A DNA stretch of 64,000 nt from Limonium bicolor (lineage: Eukaryota > Streptophyta > Magnoliopsida > Caryophyllales > Plumbaginaceae): contig CM041780.1 in NCBI GenBank assembly GCA_023374045.1, forward strand, positions 38,331,030 through 38,395,029, given 5' to 3'. A program made the translations under genes and the position numbers. Shown piece after piece: positions 47,121 to 59,666 of the stretch (positions are counted from its first letter, which is position 1; every line of letters starts with the position of its first letter). The notes beneath the pieces were generated by a model. The model was not told the origin of the DNA, did no database searches, and was given only the letters and a program-made list of their open reading frames with translations.

Positions 47121-47260
47121 CAAAAAGGGGAAACATGGTGAATATCGGATTTGTGATTATTGATCAAGTTAGCTGTGTTTCAGGGGGAACTGTTTCAGGG
47201 GGAATCTGTATCTCTCTATTCACCATGATGAAGTTTGCACACATCAAAAAAGGGGGAAAC
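47121..47260 (+). other. Element F multiple polypurine tracts
   Basis: AAAAAAGGGGGAAAC (47246-47260) abuts the 3' LTR and is the PPT. Similar tracts lie upstream: CAAAAAGGGGAAAC (47121), CAGGGGGAACTG (47181) and CAGGGGGAATCTG (47196). Repeated PPTs before the 3' LTR are a Sirevirus hallmark. The stretch 46841-47120 before them shows no gene. Confidence 0.85.
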
Positions 47261-47846
47261 TGTAAATGTATGTGCGCCATACATACTTATGGTTTTTGAT
47301 GTGTGACAACCATGCGGAACAAGTCTTGTACTCAGCATACGGTTTTCGGTTTTTCGGTAAAATCCCTATGAACGTCAAACAGAAACGGGCTCGCTCATGT
47401 GACATCAGATATAATATCAAGCTGTTAAGATTCGCCCTATTTTATCTCCTCAGTTATTGTTAAGCGCTATCATTACTAGAATATTGCGTGAGGGAAGTTT
47501 TGCGTAATTCTGGGAAATTCCCATTATATATATACTTGTATAGATATAGTTTAGGGTTACGCTTTTGGGTATTATAAACAGATCATCATCCCTTACGGCA
47601 AAACCCCTTTTGGTTGGTAAGAACGAGTGCTTCTTTCCATTAGATCAAGTGTTTATCATTCAAAGAGTGATAGGTTATAGTGTGATTGTTCAAGGTGTTG
47701 AACAGATCAGGTGAGGAGTTTTTCACGTTATTAATATATATTAGTAACTGAGTTTTCTTCTATATTGGATCGCAATCTGTCGAGTAATTACTACTAACAA
47801 CTCAGTACAAGTCTGAGTATACTGGAGGTCTCATTACGAACTGTCA
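47261..47846 (+). repeat. Element F 3' LTR
   Basis: 586 bp, same ends as 39252-39833. A 7-base duplication (CGGTTTT region near 47340) and a few substitutions are the main differences. Confidence 0.95.
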
Positions 47847-48537
47847 TTATCACGTCCGAAGCTGAGATTGAGGAGGAGAAACCATACTTTCATATCAGTT
47901 AACTAATGGTAAAGGTATGTACGGGCATAATGTGAAATCGGATGTGGGTGTGATTAATGTGCGATGTGGTATACATATGTAAAGGGAATAAAATAAAAGT
48001 ATGGTTGAGCCATAGTGGATTATAGTAGCTGGATAGATTAGATTATTAAGCTTATTATTAAAGGGAGTACCATTTTGATTTCAAATTTATTTTGCTTTTC
48101 GTCAAAATTCTTATGTAGAAAAAGGGACGTGTTAGTTCATTCTAGGCTAGTATGTTGCATGTACATTAGTGTTTGTTTCAGTTAGCAAGTGATCTGATAT
48201 GCTTGCGACTAAAATGATTAAAAGGATAATATCATAAACAATTAGCCTTAGAAATTATAATAGTAGAGGAAAAGTAATTTTTAGGGGTAATGAAGGAATC
48301 TGAACCCTTATAAATTTGACATCAAGCCCCCGGACCCACAACTCCAAAAATCGTGACATTTCCTTTCCAAGTTTAAAAGGTTAGAACTTAGGTGGCGACT
48401 CTATTTAGCTTTGTGTGGGCCAGTTAGAATAATTAAGCTTTAATTTTATAATTTCGGTTTAGTTATTCTAATTACAAATCGAACCTCGAAGCCTTAAGCT
48501 CAATACTTAAAAGGGTTCAAAACCAACGCCCACAGAC

Positions 48538-48555
48538 TGGCGACTCTGCTGGGGA
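48538..48555 (+). other. Element E PBS, second copy (tRNA-Arg type)
   Basis: TGGCGACTCTGCTGGGGA three bases after the LTR end. It differs from the first copy by one base (TGG against TAG). Confidence 0.8.
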
Positions 48556-50826
48556 CCACCACCTAAGTTTTAAAATTTTAAACTTAGGAAAGAGGGCTTA
48601 ACTTGAATTTATATCTTTAAGGCTTACTTTTTATGATATTATCCTTTTTAGCTTATGCATTTTTATTATCTTGCTCATACGAGAGATGAGGGTCCAAATA
48701 AACCAATCATCGGTCATGCTTAGACATGGCCCGTTCTGAGACACACACTAGAGGTGATGTGTAAAAGTGGGGAAATGAGGAGGATGGCGTGCAAGTCCCA
48801 TCCCTTCACTACCTGGGCCTAAAGCCCCAAGCACCTCTCCGAACGTACCCTTACCCAAAAACCAAATATTGGTCTAGCCAAGGCATGACCCGTCCTGAGA
48901 CAAACACTCTAGGGTGATGTGTAAAGGTGGGGGAAATGAAGAGGATGACGTGCAAGCCTTATCCCTTCACTACCTGGGCCCAAAGCCCTAAGCACTCTTC
49001 GGATGTATCCATACCCATTCGAAGAAACTTGCATTGTGAGGACATGCATATTTTCTCTTTATATCTTTGTGATTCCATGCTTCTTTGATAAGCTTGATTG
49101 CGTGTTGGTTAGTAGCTGAAATAAATAATCTTTTATTGAATCTTTACCTTTCGGCCCAAAGGCCCATTCTAGTCTAGGTGAACTATTCACTTCGGCTTCG
49201 GCCTAGAAACCTTAGATCAAGGTGGTCTCTTTCAGCCCAAAATGTGTAAATCTGAATCATCCATTTTGATCCATTCAGGGTTAGGCAAAAAAAAAATCCA
49301 TTTGAATTTGCAAAAATCATAAGACTTGAAAATTGATTTATGAATCATGTTTACATTCCGGACCAAAGGCCCATCAGGAACTGGGATTAGGTCTTTCACC
49401 TGAACATTGAAAATTTTTTCGGTCCAGTAACCCATTCATATTCCATATAATTTCTTCCGGTTCATGTATGGCACTTTCAATTCAAGATGTTCAAGCACAA
49501 GTGCCTATTCACAATTCAAATGACATTCCGGCCCAAGCGCTCCACTCAATGTCTGAAACATTTCGGCCCAAGCGCCAATCTACAATTAGAAATTATTTCA
49601 GCCCAAGGGCCTCATTCTCAAAGTGTTTCGGGCCAAGTGCCTCACTCACAATTAAAATCTGTCAGGCCCAAGCGCCTATCCACAATCATGACACTGTTTA
49701 GGCCCAAGCGCCTATTCACAGTCCAAATGCATCCCGGCCCATGTTCCTCACTTTTAGTCAAATGATATCTAAGCCCATGTGCCTATCTACAGTCCATGTG
49801 CCTCTCTTTTAGTCCACTGATATTCAGGCCCAAGCGCCTATCCACAGTCCAAATGCATCCCGGCCCATGTGCATCACTTTTAGTCTAATGATATCTAGGC
49901 CCAAGTGCCTATCTACAGTCCATGTGCCTCTCTTTTATTCCACTGATATTCAGGCCCATACGCCTATCCATAAATCTAATGCATCCCGGCCCATGTGCTT
50001 CACTTTTAGTCCACAGATTTTCAGGCCCATGCATCCAGTCTCATGTGCCTCACTTTCAGTCCACATATATTCGGGCTCAAGTGCCTTTCCACAATCCGAG
50101 AGCATCCGGCCCATGTGTCTCACTTCAAGTTCAAGAGCTTTCAGGCCCGAGCGCCTATCCACAGCCCAAAGAGCATTCCGGCCTAAGGGCCTCATTCACA
50201 GTTAAGGGACATTCCTAGTCTAGAATTTTCAGCCCAAGAGCCCTCTCATAATACATTAGATTTCATTGTTGTGTTTTCTTAGGTTTACAAATTTTTAGGA
50301 CGTTTTGTCATTCGTTAGCTCTTTTTCTTTTGTTGACTTCAAAAAAAAAGGAAAAAGAAAAAAGGATCACAGACATTTCTACGTCCTCCCAAAGGTACAT
50401 CATGGCAGAAAGCTCGAGTCTTCTGTGCGCCAACATCATGCAGATTGGCGGTACTCGAGTTCATAAAAGAGATCAGGGTTCACATGCATAAAATGTTGCT
50501 ATAAACTGTCATTCATATTTCAAATGCATCATCAGGGTTTTGCAAACAATTGTTTTGAAAAAAACTGTTTTGAATGAACATTTCTTGACATCAACCATAA
50601 GAAGCATTGGTTTTGTAAAATCATTTTCTTCATATTCACAAGCAGATGACTTTTTCAAATCCAAAAAATTTCCAAAATGAAAAGATAAATTCATGATTGA
50701 GCTTTCTTTGCAAGGAACATCCATTTTTGCTAAACAAATGTCTCTCAAAACTAAGGTTTGTGAAACGATCATTTTCTGACAGTGGAACATAAAGACTTGT
50801 TTTGTTTCTAAGAACATGATCATGCT
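48556..50826 (+). other. Element E second internal region (start only, cut by C)
   Basis: Collinear with 29870-32145, including the two-copy repeat (48725-49020) and the GGCCCAAGCGCC array (49505-50245). It stops at ATCATGCT, where C begins; the uninterrupted site is at 32137-32150. No gene. Confidence 0.85.
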
Positions 50827-53409
50827 TGAAATACCCCAAACCTAAGTATGCTAATTAAACATCAAATCATGATGTATTAAGGCTAAAATATGCCTTAGAA
50901 AGATTGGTAGACAATTCTAACCAAGGAAAACACAAGAAAGTGCCTTAAAGGCAATCAGGGCAAAAGCGTGCTCTAAGCTTGGAGAGAATTGGGTGAGTAC
51001 CCAAATATCATGATAAGACCTTAGTAATATCCTAATGGTCATTTTAAATCAATTAGCAAAGAAAACCAAGCTTGAAAACAAGTTAAAACACAAAATGTGC
51101 TTTAAGAAGTCTTAAAGCACATTTTGAGAAATTGTCTTAGAATTGAGTTTTGAGTGGCTAAATGTCCATCATTACTCTTTAATCAACATGTGTACTAATT
51201 AGTATCACATTTGGAGGTCTAAATCAATGGGTAATCAAAAATTTCCCGATTATGTGCCTTGATTAGTGAATAGTAACTATTTAGTGCTAGTTTAAGTTTT
51301 AATCAATATAAGTCAATTAATTGGTCAACAAAGACCATGTTGGCCTTATATTAAGAGGGTGGCCGTTTTTTTTTAAGTGGGGAGTCACCACATGAGTCAC
51401 CATAAGTAGTCAAATAAGAAAGGAAAAGAAGAGTAAGTAAGAAAGTTACTATTTGCTTTATTAAAGCAAATATCACATATTAGCCACCTTTCTTCCTCTC
51501 TCTCTTCATTTCTCCTTCCTTCCACGATTTTTCTTTCTCCTTCCTTGCTCCAAACCGAGAGAGCTTCTTCCATGGGTGCTCCACCTTCAAATGCTCACCA
51601 AGTATTCATCTTTGCTCCAAATCAAAAACTAAGTGTAGATTTCTCTTAGTTAGGCCAAAGACCTATCTTCCTATCTTTTCAAATCTTTCAAAGCTCCATT
51701 TTGGTGCCATGAGAAAACTCCATTGATGGGGGAAAATCAAGTTTGAAGAGCTCATTAGCTTCTCCATTCTCTTAAGGTAAGGAAAATGTAAGAAAAACCA
51801 TGTTTCCACCATTTCTACACATTACCGAAAATTCCTTCTCATGGGGATTCATTTTTATCCATTGTTCTAGCTTGACTCTATTCTCCAAGGGCTAGAGGAG
51901 GTCCTACTTAATTCATATCCAAGCTTGCTTTGAGAATCCAAGGAAGGTAAAACATTCAGTTTAATACCTTAGAACATATTTTAACCTAGGGTTTACTCCT
52001 TAAGGTTAGTGTATTGATTAGTGCTCATATGAGTCATTGGTTATTGATTAGAACATTGGCAAGAGAAGTTTGAGTGGTGGCCGATATTCATTCAAGAAGA
52101 AGGTCTAAGGAGGAGTTAAGATAAGCTTGAGAAAACAAGGTAAAATGCTTACCTAATGGTGATTTAAGATTAAGGAATGAGTTTTAGATAAATACCAATG
52201 TGGCTTAGAGCTTACATTGTGTATTGGGTTATATAACCTAAGGAAAAAGAACTTAAACAAGCTTATGAACTTGTGATTAAGGAGCTAATGAGAATGAGTT
52301 AGCAATATAAGTTTAAGGTGGATTTTAAGAGCATTATAACTACTATGAGATTGATGAGTGTATTTGCAGGTTGAAAGCTTATACATGTGGGAAATTCAGT
52401 GTTTAAGTTTAAGTCATTTAAGGGCCTAAGAGCCATGTCATTTAAGAGCCTTAGTGCTATGCAATTTAAGATTATTGCACTATATTGAGTTATTAAGAAT
52501 GAGTTGATTTGGATGAGGAGGAAATTTGATGAGAAAGGACTTGGTGTGTGTGAGGTTATTGTGTGAGAAAAACAATGCATTTGGGCATGAGAATATACTA
52601 GAGGAGCTATGGCAAAATTTGAGTAGAAAATAAGTGTTTAGGTGAAGGTGGTGAATCAATATGACCTAGGATTTACTAGGAGTCATCATGAAGAATTTGA
52701 GTGGAAATGAGTTAACTAAGGAGTTCTTAAGGATGAGAATGACCTAGAATGGTCTATGAGGAATTTAGAGTTTAGGTGGGTGTATTGAACACACCAAAGT
52801 CATGAGATGAGGAATATAAGACTTGAGCATAAGTTTAAGGAGAAGGTATGATGTTTAAGGTGATTAAGATATATTCTAAGGGAGTTTAATGACTAAGGAA
52901 GTACTAGGAATGTTCTATAGGTTGTCTTGATGAAAAAAGGGTGAAGTTAAGGTATTATAATGACTTAGGTATCACCATGGAAGATTTAAGAATCAAGAGA
53001 ATGTATTTGAGTATTTAGGGCTTAGGCAAATGTTGGTGCATAACTAGGAAGGAAACAATGTGATGATGATGGAAGTTTAAACTTGTTAAGGAACTTTAAG
53101 TAAATGCATAAAAGAGTTTTAAATGGTGAAAGATGCTTGGGAGATGATGTATTAGTGATGAGGGAAACATTTGGCTTAGTGGTTACATTAAGTATGAACC
53201 ACCACCTAGAAACCTAGAGGAAAACATTACAAGTGTAGCATTATTACAAGGAAGATGCATAATGACTAAGGTGGATTTTGATGGATGATTAAGGTATTAA
53301 AGGAGGGTATAAGGTGGGTTTAAGGTGCCAAGATGATGTTGGACCTATTAGGACACTTGTGGAAAAGTTTGGAATTGAAAGAGGCAATTTAAGAGGATGG
53401 TCTGTAGAG

Positions 53410-53682
53410 GACCGACCCAGGGTCCGACCCAGTTCTGGTCGGTCGGACCTTGTTAACCCAGCAGAAATGTTTCGGCAATAGACCGACCCATAAGGATGGG
53501 TCGGTCGGTGGGTCGGTCGGGCAAGGTTTAAGTAGGAAAATGGGTTCGGTAAGGGACCGACCCAGAGGGTTTGGTGGGTCGGTCGGTCTAGCTCTGGGTC
53601 GGTCGGATGGGTTCCAAAAGACGGAGGAGTTTCTGTAATGGACCGACCCAGGGGTTGGGTCGGTCGGTGGGTCGGTCGACCC
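53410..53682. repeat. ACCGACCCA / TGGGTCGGTCGG inverted-motif array (C, 5' LTR)
   Basis: Four to five ACCGACCCA arms alternate with TGGGTCGGTCGG arms, spacers 5-10 bases inside a unit and about 40 bases between units. Same position as in A and B, with the arm base change matched on both sides. Confidence 0.85.
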
Positions 53683-53884
53683 TTAACACTTAGAAAAAAA
53701 AAAAAAGAATTTCGAATTATAAGAATGGTAATGGGTAATGAGGAATACCTTTGGTAGGGTGGTAATGATTAGGACCCTAAGAATTTAAGGGATTAAGTTA
53801 AGTTAAATATAACTTGAAAGTGTAAGGTTAAGTTGTAAGATTAAGTGGTAAGACTTAAGAAGTGTTAGATTGGGAGTCATTAAG

Positions 53885-53932
53885 GGTTAAGTAAGTTAAG
53901 TAAGTTAAGTAAGTTAAGTAAGTTAAGTAAGT
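53885..53932 (+). repeat. GTTAAGTAA microsatellite
   Basis: About five units; the right LTR has about four (63855-63894), so copy number changed after insertion or in assembly. Confidence 0.9.
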
Positions 53933-54027
53933 TTGAACTAAGTTAAGTGATTAACAACCTAAAACTGAATGAATGTTTTAGGACTTGGGATTTGGACTCC
54001 GGAGGAGAGTAAGCAACCGAAACGACC

Positions 54028-54141
54028 AACGGTGAACGGTACAGTTGTTTCTTCTTGTGACCTGCTTGCTAACGAGGTGTCCCTCGGCTTGTGTGCTATT
54101 TGTTTTGTGTGCTCACTAAACAAGATAAAGCATGCAACCGG
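54028..54141 (+). other. Conserved mid-LTR block (C, 5' LTR)
   Basis: Same order and CGAGG-TGTC-CCTCG hairpin as B 14723-14834. A TATATATATAT run follows at about 54150. Confidence 0.6.
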
Positions 54142-54617
54142 AACATATTATATATATATATTGTGTTGTTGTGTGATGTTTGAAAACTAACACAACATAC
54201 CGTGAGAACTTACTAACCAATGCTTAGTAAGGAATTAAGTGAGACTAAGGAACGCCCCTAAAGAGGGACGATATGAACCGAAAGAGGTTGACCAACAAAC
54301 ATGGTCTTGAGACTATTACTAACTGAACTTGAGTGAGGAATCCGGAATGGTACCGGCACATGTGTATTGGGGGAAGTCGGTATCCTTATCAAATACCGTC
54401 TTCCAAGATGACTTGTCCTCGGACTCGTCGCCTAGAGTCGACATATAGACTCGACCTCCTCGGACTTCTTGTTTAGGAGGGAGGCATACTGAGATGGTGT
54501 AGTGGGATCTACCTAAATGCCCAACTAATTCTAACAAATATTGTTTATGTAAACCAATGGAGCTGATAACTCATTGGTTAGGGCTACGTGACCCGACAGA
54601 TAAACAATGAATTAAGG

Positions 54618-54924
54618 AACAACCATTCTAATTAAAGAACGGTTGACTTAATTGAGATAAGATTTGAGATAAGTTACAACCATTCTACTTAAAGAATGGT
54701 TGTATTCTAAGACTGAGATAAGTTACAACCAATCCCTTCCAGGAACGGTTGTGTATAGATGAGATTAAGTTAAGTTACAATCATTCCTTTTTAAAGGATG
54801 TTTGTATATTAAGATTAAGATTAAGGTAAGATTAAGTTAAGTTACAATCATTCCTTTTTAAAGGATGATTTGTATTATTAAGATTAAGATAAGTTACATC
54901 CACTCCTGATTAAAGGATGGTTGT
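54618..54924 (+). repeat. Six-unit tandem array of ACAACC hairpins (C, 5' LTR)
   Basis: Units at 54618-54645, 54676-54703, 54725-54752, 54777-54805, 54844-54873 and 54896-54924, joined by AGATTAAGATAAGTT-type links. The second is ACAACCATTC-TACTTAAA-GAATGGTTGT, a 10-bp stem. Others change both arms (ACAATCATTCC with GGATGATTTGT). B has a single unit (15226-15254). Confidence 0.85.
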
Positions 54925-55135
54925 TTCTAAGATTAAGATAAGAATCAGATTGAGGTAAGATAAGGATGGAATAAGACTAAGAGAGAACATTACTTAAGGA
55001 GTTAAATATCTAACTCTCTAATTAAGGGAACGCATTTAAGTCGTTCATTGTGTGTGGAACTTTGATTGTTCATATCTGAGTTGTTGTTTACTGCACTTTC
55101 TATTATGTTGTGCATCTAATCAACCTCCATGCTAT

Positions 55136-55236
55136 CGACAATTAGTCGTCGTAGCCACGTTAGCTTGGGGGCCATGAGAGGATCGTACCAGCATTCGTGC
55201 TGACCCCCTCGGGGGCTTCTTTTTACTACACAGGTG
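55136..55236 (+). other. Conserved LTR 3'-end block (C, 5' LTR)
   Basis: TCGACAATTAGTCGTCGTAG, GCTTGGGGGCCATGAGAG, GCATTCGTGC, CCCCCTCGGGGGC and a pyrimidine tract with CACAGGTG, matching B 15451-15556 and, less closely, A. Confidence 0.6.
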
Positions 55237-55542
55237 AACATCAGGAGGAGGCTGTCGCAGGAGTAAGAAGAGGATACAGCTGTTAAGGGTTAGGGTGGCC
55301 TACGAGTTGTGCATGTACACTCGTATGGCAATTTGAGTTAGTAGTAAGATGTATAGGTTGTGAGTGGATTGTAAGAAGGTTATGTAATGGTTAAGGTTGT
55401 TTAGACTAATGTTCGGTATATTCTGTAGTCAGACCGTAGCAAGGTCCTGGATTGTAAAGAATTCCGCTGTGACTTGTGTATATATATACTGTTAAGTTGC
55501 GAGAGACCACATTTGGATTGAGTTTGGGGGTGTTACAAAAAG

Positions 55543-55568
55543 TGGTATCAGAGCGTAGTTACGCTCTG
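55543..55568 (+). other. Element C PBS (tRNA-iMet) overlapping a hairpin
   Basis: TGGTATCAGAGCG (55543-55555); CAGAGCGTA-GT-TACGCTCTG (55549-55568) is a perfect 9-bp stem starting in the PBS. Confidence 0.92.
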
Positions 55569-56493
55569 AAGACAAGAAATACCGAACTTAGGAGAATATG
55601 ATTGAGGTTGAGATTGAGTTATGGGTTAAGGGTTGAGAGATAGAGTGAGAGGTGGCGTTAGCCAGGACTCCCCGGTGTTTACCGGATATCCATAGTGCCT
55701 AGGCCCGCCCTCCACATCCCTAACCCTAAAAATGTGGGACAACGCCAGAGAGAAGAAAGCCTTCTCTTACTCGGGGAAACCCGATCTGGCAGTTAGCTAA
55801 CAGTAAGCAATACGAGAAACAACTTGTTGTACAACAGTTTTGGAGAACTTGGGGGTTTTAATGGAGCGTAGCTGAGAAACAGGCGCTACCTATGGAATAC
55901 TATCAGTAGGGGAACGGTAATTACCGAAACATGGGTCGACATGCTACGCAGTCGAAATAACCCGCGATACCAATGGTAAGGAAAGCACTACGCGTGCAAT
56001 GGATAAGGAAATGATAAGAGACATGAGTACCGGACAGCGATCCGAGAGAGCATAACAATGAGATAATACAGAGCATGAGGATTAAGATTACTGAAGGTCC
56101 AGTTAAGAACCGGGAACTCCAAACCCCACACAATGAAAAAGGGTACAAACCTGGCCGACACAATGCGAACAATGGTGGAAACACATACAAATTGTATACC
56201 GAAATAGGACTACGGTGTGTAGTGCCTAAAGAAGAATTACAGTACTGAGTAACCACAACAAAATGTGTGGAGACAGGAGCGAGCATTAAGACATAAGAAA
56301 ATGTTAAGGGGTTCCCTCAGAAAGAGGAACGCCCTGATAAATGACAGTACTGTCAAACAACAAGGAAACTGCCGGATGAACGGTTATCCAAAATAAGAGA
56401 TTATCGAAGGAGTCCCGAGGACTACCAATTACATGGAAATTAGAAGGAAGTGTCACTACCGATGTACCTGTACCAATACCCATCCTGCATGGC

Positions 56494-56513
56494 GCACTTG
56501 CCATAGCAAGTGC
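56494..56513 (+). other. Perfect 8-bp hairpin conserved between C and A
   Basis: GCACTTGC-CATA-GCAAGTGC, identical to minus-strand 8794-8813 of A, in diverged surroundings. Confidence 0.75.
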
Positions 56514-59500
56514 TACCACGGTTAAGCCACACGAAAAGCCATCAAGGCGAGATAGGAGAACGCTACAGTTGTAATACATGTTAATACCGGATTGTAAATC
56601 CATAAGAACAGAAAAATAAGACCTTGGAAAGGCCCGACGGCCTGACCATGATAAGAAGAGATGAAACACCAGTCTGCTGGGAGCAGAACTTGGACAAAGT
56701 ATAAAACCGTATAAGTATTAGCAACGATACCACCTACTACAACAACAACAACCGACAGTACGTTAAGTACACCAATCCCGAACTCCAAAGGGAAAACCTA
56801 AGAGATCGCTCGGTAATGCGAGCGAGCAAAAACACTATATAAGCAATGATATACAAGGGATGTATTATAAGTACTATTGAGACTGTTGAAGCATTGACTT
56901 ACAACGAAAACGGGATAAGACTCCTAGAGTGACCATTAAGGATACCAATAACAACATCCTTCGATGAAGATGTTGGACGACCCAGAAAACAAGGACAAAA
57001 GAAATAAACGTAAGCTATAACCTACTAAGAATTAAAGTCGTACAACCCTGGAAAGGAAAGCTCAGAGGACTACCCCCACAGAGCGGGCATAATCGAGCCG
57101 AACAAATGATGAATGACGGTTAACACTGTTTGTTTAACTCATTAACACCAAGTATGATTGATCATCAACGGGTGGCGTAGTCAACGGAAGTTGAACGAAG
57201 CGTTGAGATGAAGGTATAAGATGACTGGATGATATCCAACTTGGACACCGTAAGGCAAACGCCTAATACGAACCTAACCTAGATTGTTAAGAGACATAAG
57301 TCTAGTAAAATGACAGTATTGTCAAGACATTAAGTAACCTCAGATCACCTGAACAACTTCCATAGCAGGAAGCAGGATGCAGCAACTTATCATGAAACCC
57401 GATACTACATTTGTATGTAACCTAATGATTGATGGTGTCCAAGGGACCAAAAGTTTATGAGGATAACCTACAGATGAATAAGAACACAAATGATGAACTG
57501 AGACATTAAGCATTAAGAGCCTACGAGCCAAGGATGTTAACCACATCAGAGCCCGAGGGCGCAGTAAGTTATAAGAGAACTTGTTTAAGCCGCGAAGGGA
57601 CTACAATTTGTAAATATGAACGGTTACCAAACCTATGACTTAAAATGGGAAGAATATACCAAGAAAGGGTACCAATGAGAACATTGAGATAATGCTAAGG
57701 ACAGGAGCGGAGAACGAACCATGCCTTTTAGGGTGGAGATACCTCTCCTTGTTGTGAGGCCATGAGTGGGAATGAACCCCTCAAAAGGGCTTTCACTGTT
57801 AGAGATAAAATACACTTTATTTAGAAAATGGAAACTATGAACCTTGAGATCACCTTAGAACATACCAGATACACTGAGTAATAAGGAAGGTCGCACAGAT
57901 AGACCCCATATCCAACACCCAGGATGTAAGAATTAGAATGGGTCAGAGATAAACATTGTGACTGCACATTGCGGCACGTCAATTAATCAATGCTCAGAAG
58001 AGCTTGTGATTCAGTGGATGACTTTTTCAGTAACCAGTTACATGGTAGATAACATCACTAAGGATGAAGAAAGAAAGCGAAAGACATTAGCCTACTTACG
58101 AATCTGAGATTGGAGCAGAACATCTTTACATCAAGAGTCAACTATTTTACAACACCGTACGGCAACCGCCTATGCCGGAATGAAAGAACTTCCAGTGTGT
58201 TTACACCAAGAAGGGATTGATTATAAGGTAAGACATTAGAATAAGTGAATAAGAGGTTGCACCATTAATGGGCAACATGGGTAAAGGCCAACTACCACGG
58301 TAGAGTAGTGGTCGTAAGTACAATAGTTAGATGAGTGTGGATTAAGTCATGGTACGCGGTAAGGCGACCATTATGTATGAGCCGTCAAATATTGACACTG
58401 AGGCAATTAGATTTATGAGTTAAGACCAGCATAAGTAAGAAAATAAGATGGTAGACGAACTGAGCGCTGATGCCAGTAGTCTGGACCCGGTTAGGTAAGA
58501 CTTCACAGGAAGCACACTACACATTCCTTAAGGAACTGGAAGTGCATTCCAGTGAGAGCATATGAAAAAGAAAGATAAGAGGCTCTATGGAAAGAGACCT
58601 CAGATATTAAGTGACCGAATCAATACGGAATACAGGAAGGAGCTAGAGCATACCATACCCGAGAACACACAATAATGGATTTCCCTTGATTAACTTCAAG
58701 AAGAACAATAAATGTTATTATGGAACGATGAAGAGGAGATCGAGAACAGAATACTTCATAATTAGCAATAGCTAAACGTGTGACGGACACTATGAGTTTA
58801 CTAAAACGAGACGTGGGACGACTGCACCCCACAGGGGCTTGCAGGCCTGACACGCTCATTTATGAGTTAGTTGGGTAAGTAGTAATGTACCAGTAAGGTA
58901 CCCCATGCATGTAGACGAGTAGTGTAAGGAACACGGGAGGTAGTCGACTCCGTACCACGGACAACGACGCAAGATCACACAAGAGCAGCTACTACCACAG
59001 ACAGTCGAAGAGAAGAATTTAGTTGAACCAGCAAACACAGAGGAAACCAGAGGACAGATAATTAAGGACTATGAAGTGCGAGAAGCACGGATTGTTAAGT
59101 ATAGACATAGGACATGTCTTAAGGGGAGTAAGATTAGACTGTAAAGTGGCAATAAGCACTAACAGTAGCTTGAGATTAAGAATCATCCCGAGACCAAAGA
59201 TCAGTCGACGGGAAACAATTTAGACATTCGAGAAAATACTAAGAGTATGAGCATAAAATCTCCAAGGAGAATAGATAGACGAGTTACAACTCATCAAGGC
59301 CGTGTATATATAGAGGATAACACGTGTCCATTGAGAGACTAATATTTCCTAAACAGTAAGGATGCAGAAGGATATGCAATGCTATCAAAAGCTAAGTGAG
59401 GCAGTTAAGCCTAAGAACATCAGAGTGGCGCAGCGAAAGCTAGCAGATCACTACCTTTGAGATTAGACCAAACTAAGTTAAGGAAACGGTATAAGTACCG

Positions 59501-59628
59501 TTAAGAATCCTCGATACAGAGACTAAGTCATTTCTGATCGAATTATAAGTAAAATAGATGACGTGGAAGCTAGAATGCTTGGTAAGAATTAGACATCTTG
59601 AACTTATGTTCAAAGATCATGTAATGTT

Positions 59629-59666
59629 GATTACGTGGGCGTAATCCATTTTAAGGGGGGTAGAGC
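59629..59666 (+). other. Second (internal) PPT-like module of element C
   Basis: GATTACG-TGGG-CGTAATC hairpin (59629-59646), CA, then TTTTAAGGGGGGTAGAGC (59649-59666), about 1.1 kb before the PPT. Confidence 0.75.

Larger units (their letters stand above)
39252..47846 (+). mobile_element. Element F: Sirevirus-like Ty1/copia retrotransposon
   Basis: 8.6 kb with 582/586 bp LTRs, tRNA-iMet PBS (39836), gag, then PR-INT-RT-RNase H (copia order), an extra open reading frame after RNase H (45480-46840), multiple purine tracts and the 3' LTR. A long coiled-coil gag, an additional 3' gene and repeated PPT-like tracts are Sirevirus traits. LTRs are nearly identical (one 7-base duplication and a few changes), so insertion is recent, yet at least six frame changes lie in the coding part. 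Inserted in the second E LTR. Confidence 0.92.
36199..48534 (+). repeat. Element E second LTR, interrupted by element F
   Basis: About 3.7 kb once F is removed. Left border is inferred (TG after a purine run); homology to the first LTR is only testable from 36391, where that LTR emerges from B. Right end CCCACA (48529-48534). The piece right of F runs 47852-48534 and contains a segment (48025-48110) absent from the first LTR. Confidence 0.65.
26365..50826 (+). mobile_element. Element E: Ogre/Tat-like LTR retrotransposon array, host of B, F and C
   Basis: Removing F (39252-47846), the segment 26365-32145 repeats as about 36391-50826. Each repeat holds an LTR, a PBS complementary to tRNA-Arg (TGGCGACTCTGCTGGGGA) and the start of an internal region. 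tRNA-Arg priming and long LTRs fit Ogre/Tat Ty3/gypsy elements, but I see no gag, RT or integrase, so this is a non-autonomous or decayed member. The order LTR-internal-LTR-internal shows two internal regions sharing one LTR, as produced by unequal recombination. The left end is cut by B, the right by C. Confidence 0.7.
50827..55537 (+). repeat. Element C 5' LTR
   Basis: 4711 bp, TGAAATACCCC to GTGTTACA. Internal features: inverted-motif array (53410-53682), a 9-base microsatellite (53885-53932), mid-LTR block (54028-54141), six-unit hairpin array (54618-54924) and 3'-end block (55136-55236). The remainder, including a CT-rich stretch near 51490-51540, is AT-rich with no gene. Confidence 0.95.

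Noticed and set aside
56304..56669. Antisense frames in the C interior sharing an ALAMASAPC peptide with A
   Set aside because: The shared peptide is only the translation of the conserved 27-base hairpin; the rest of the frames are unrelated.
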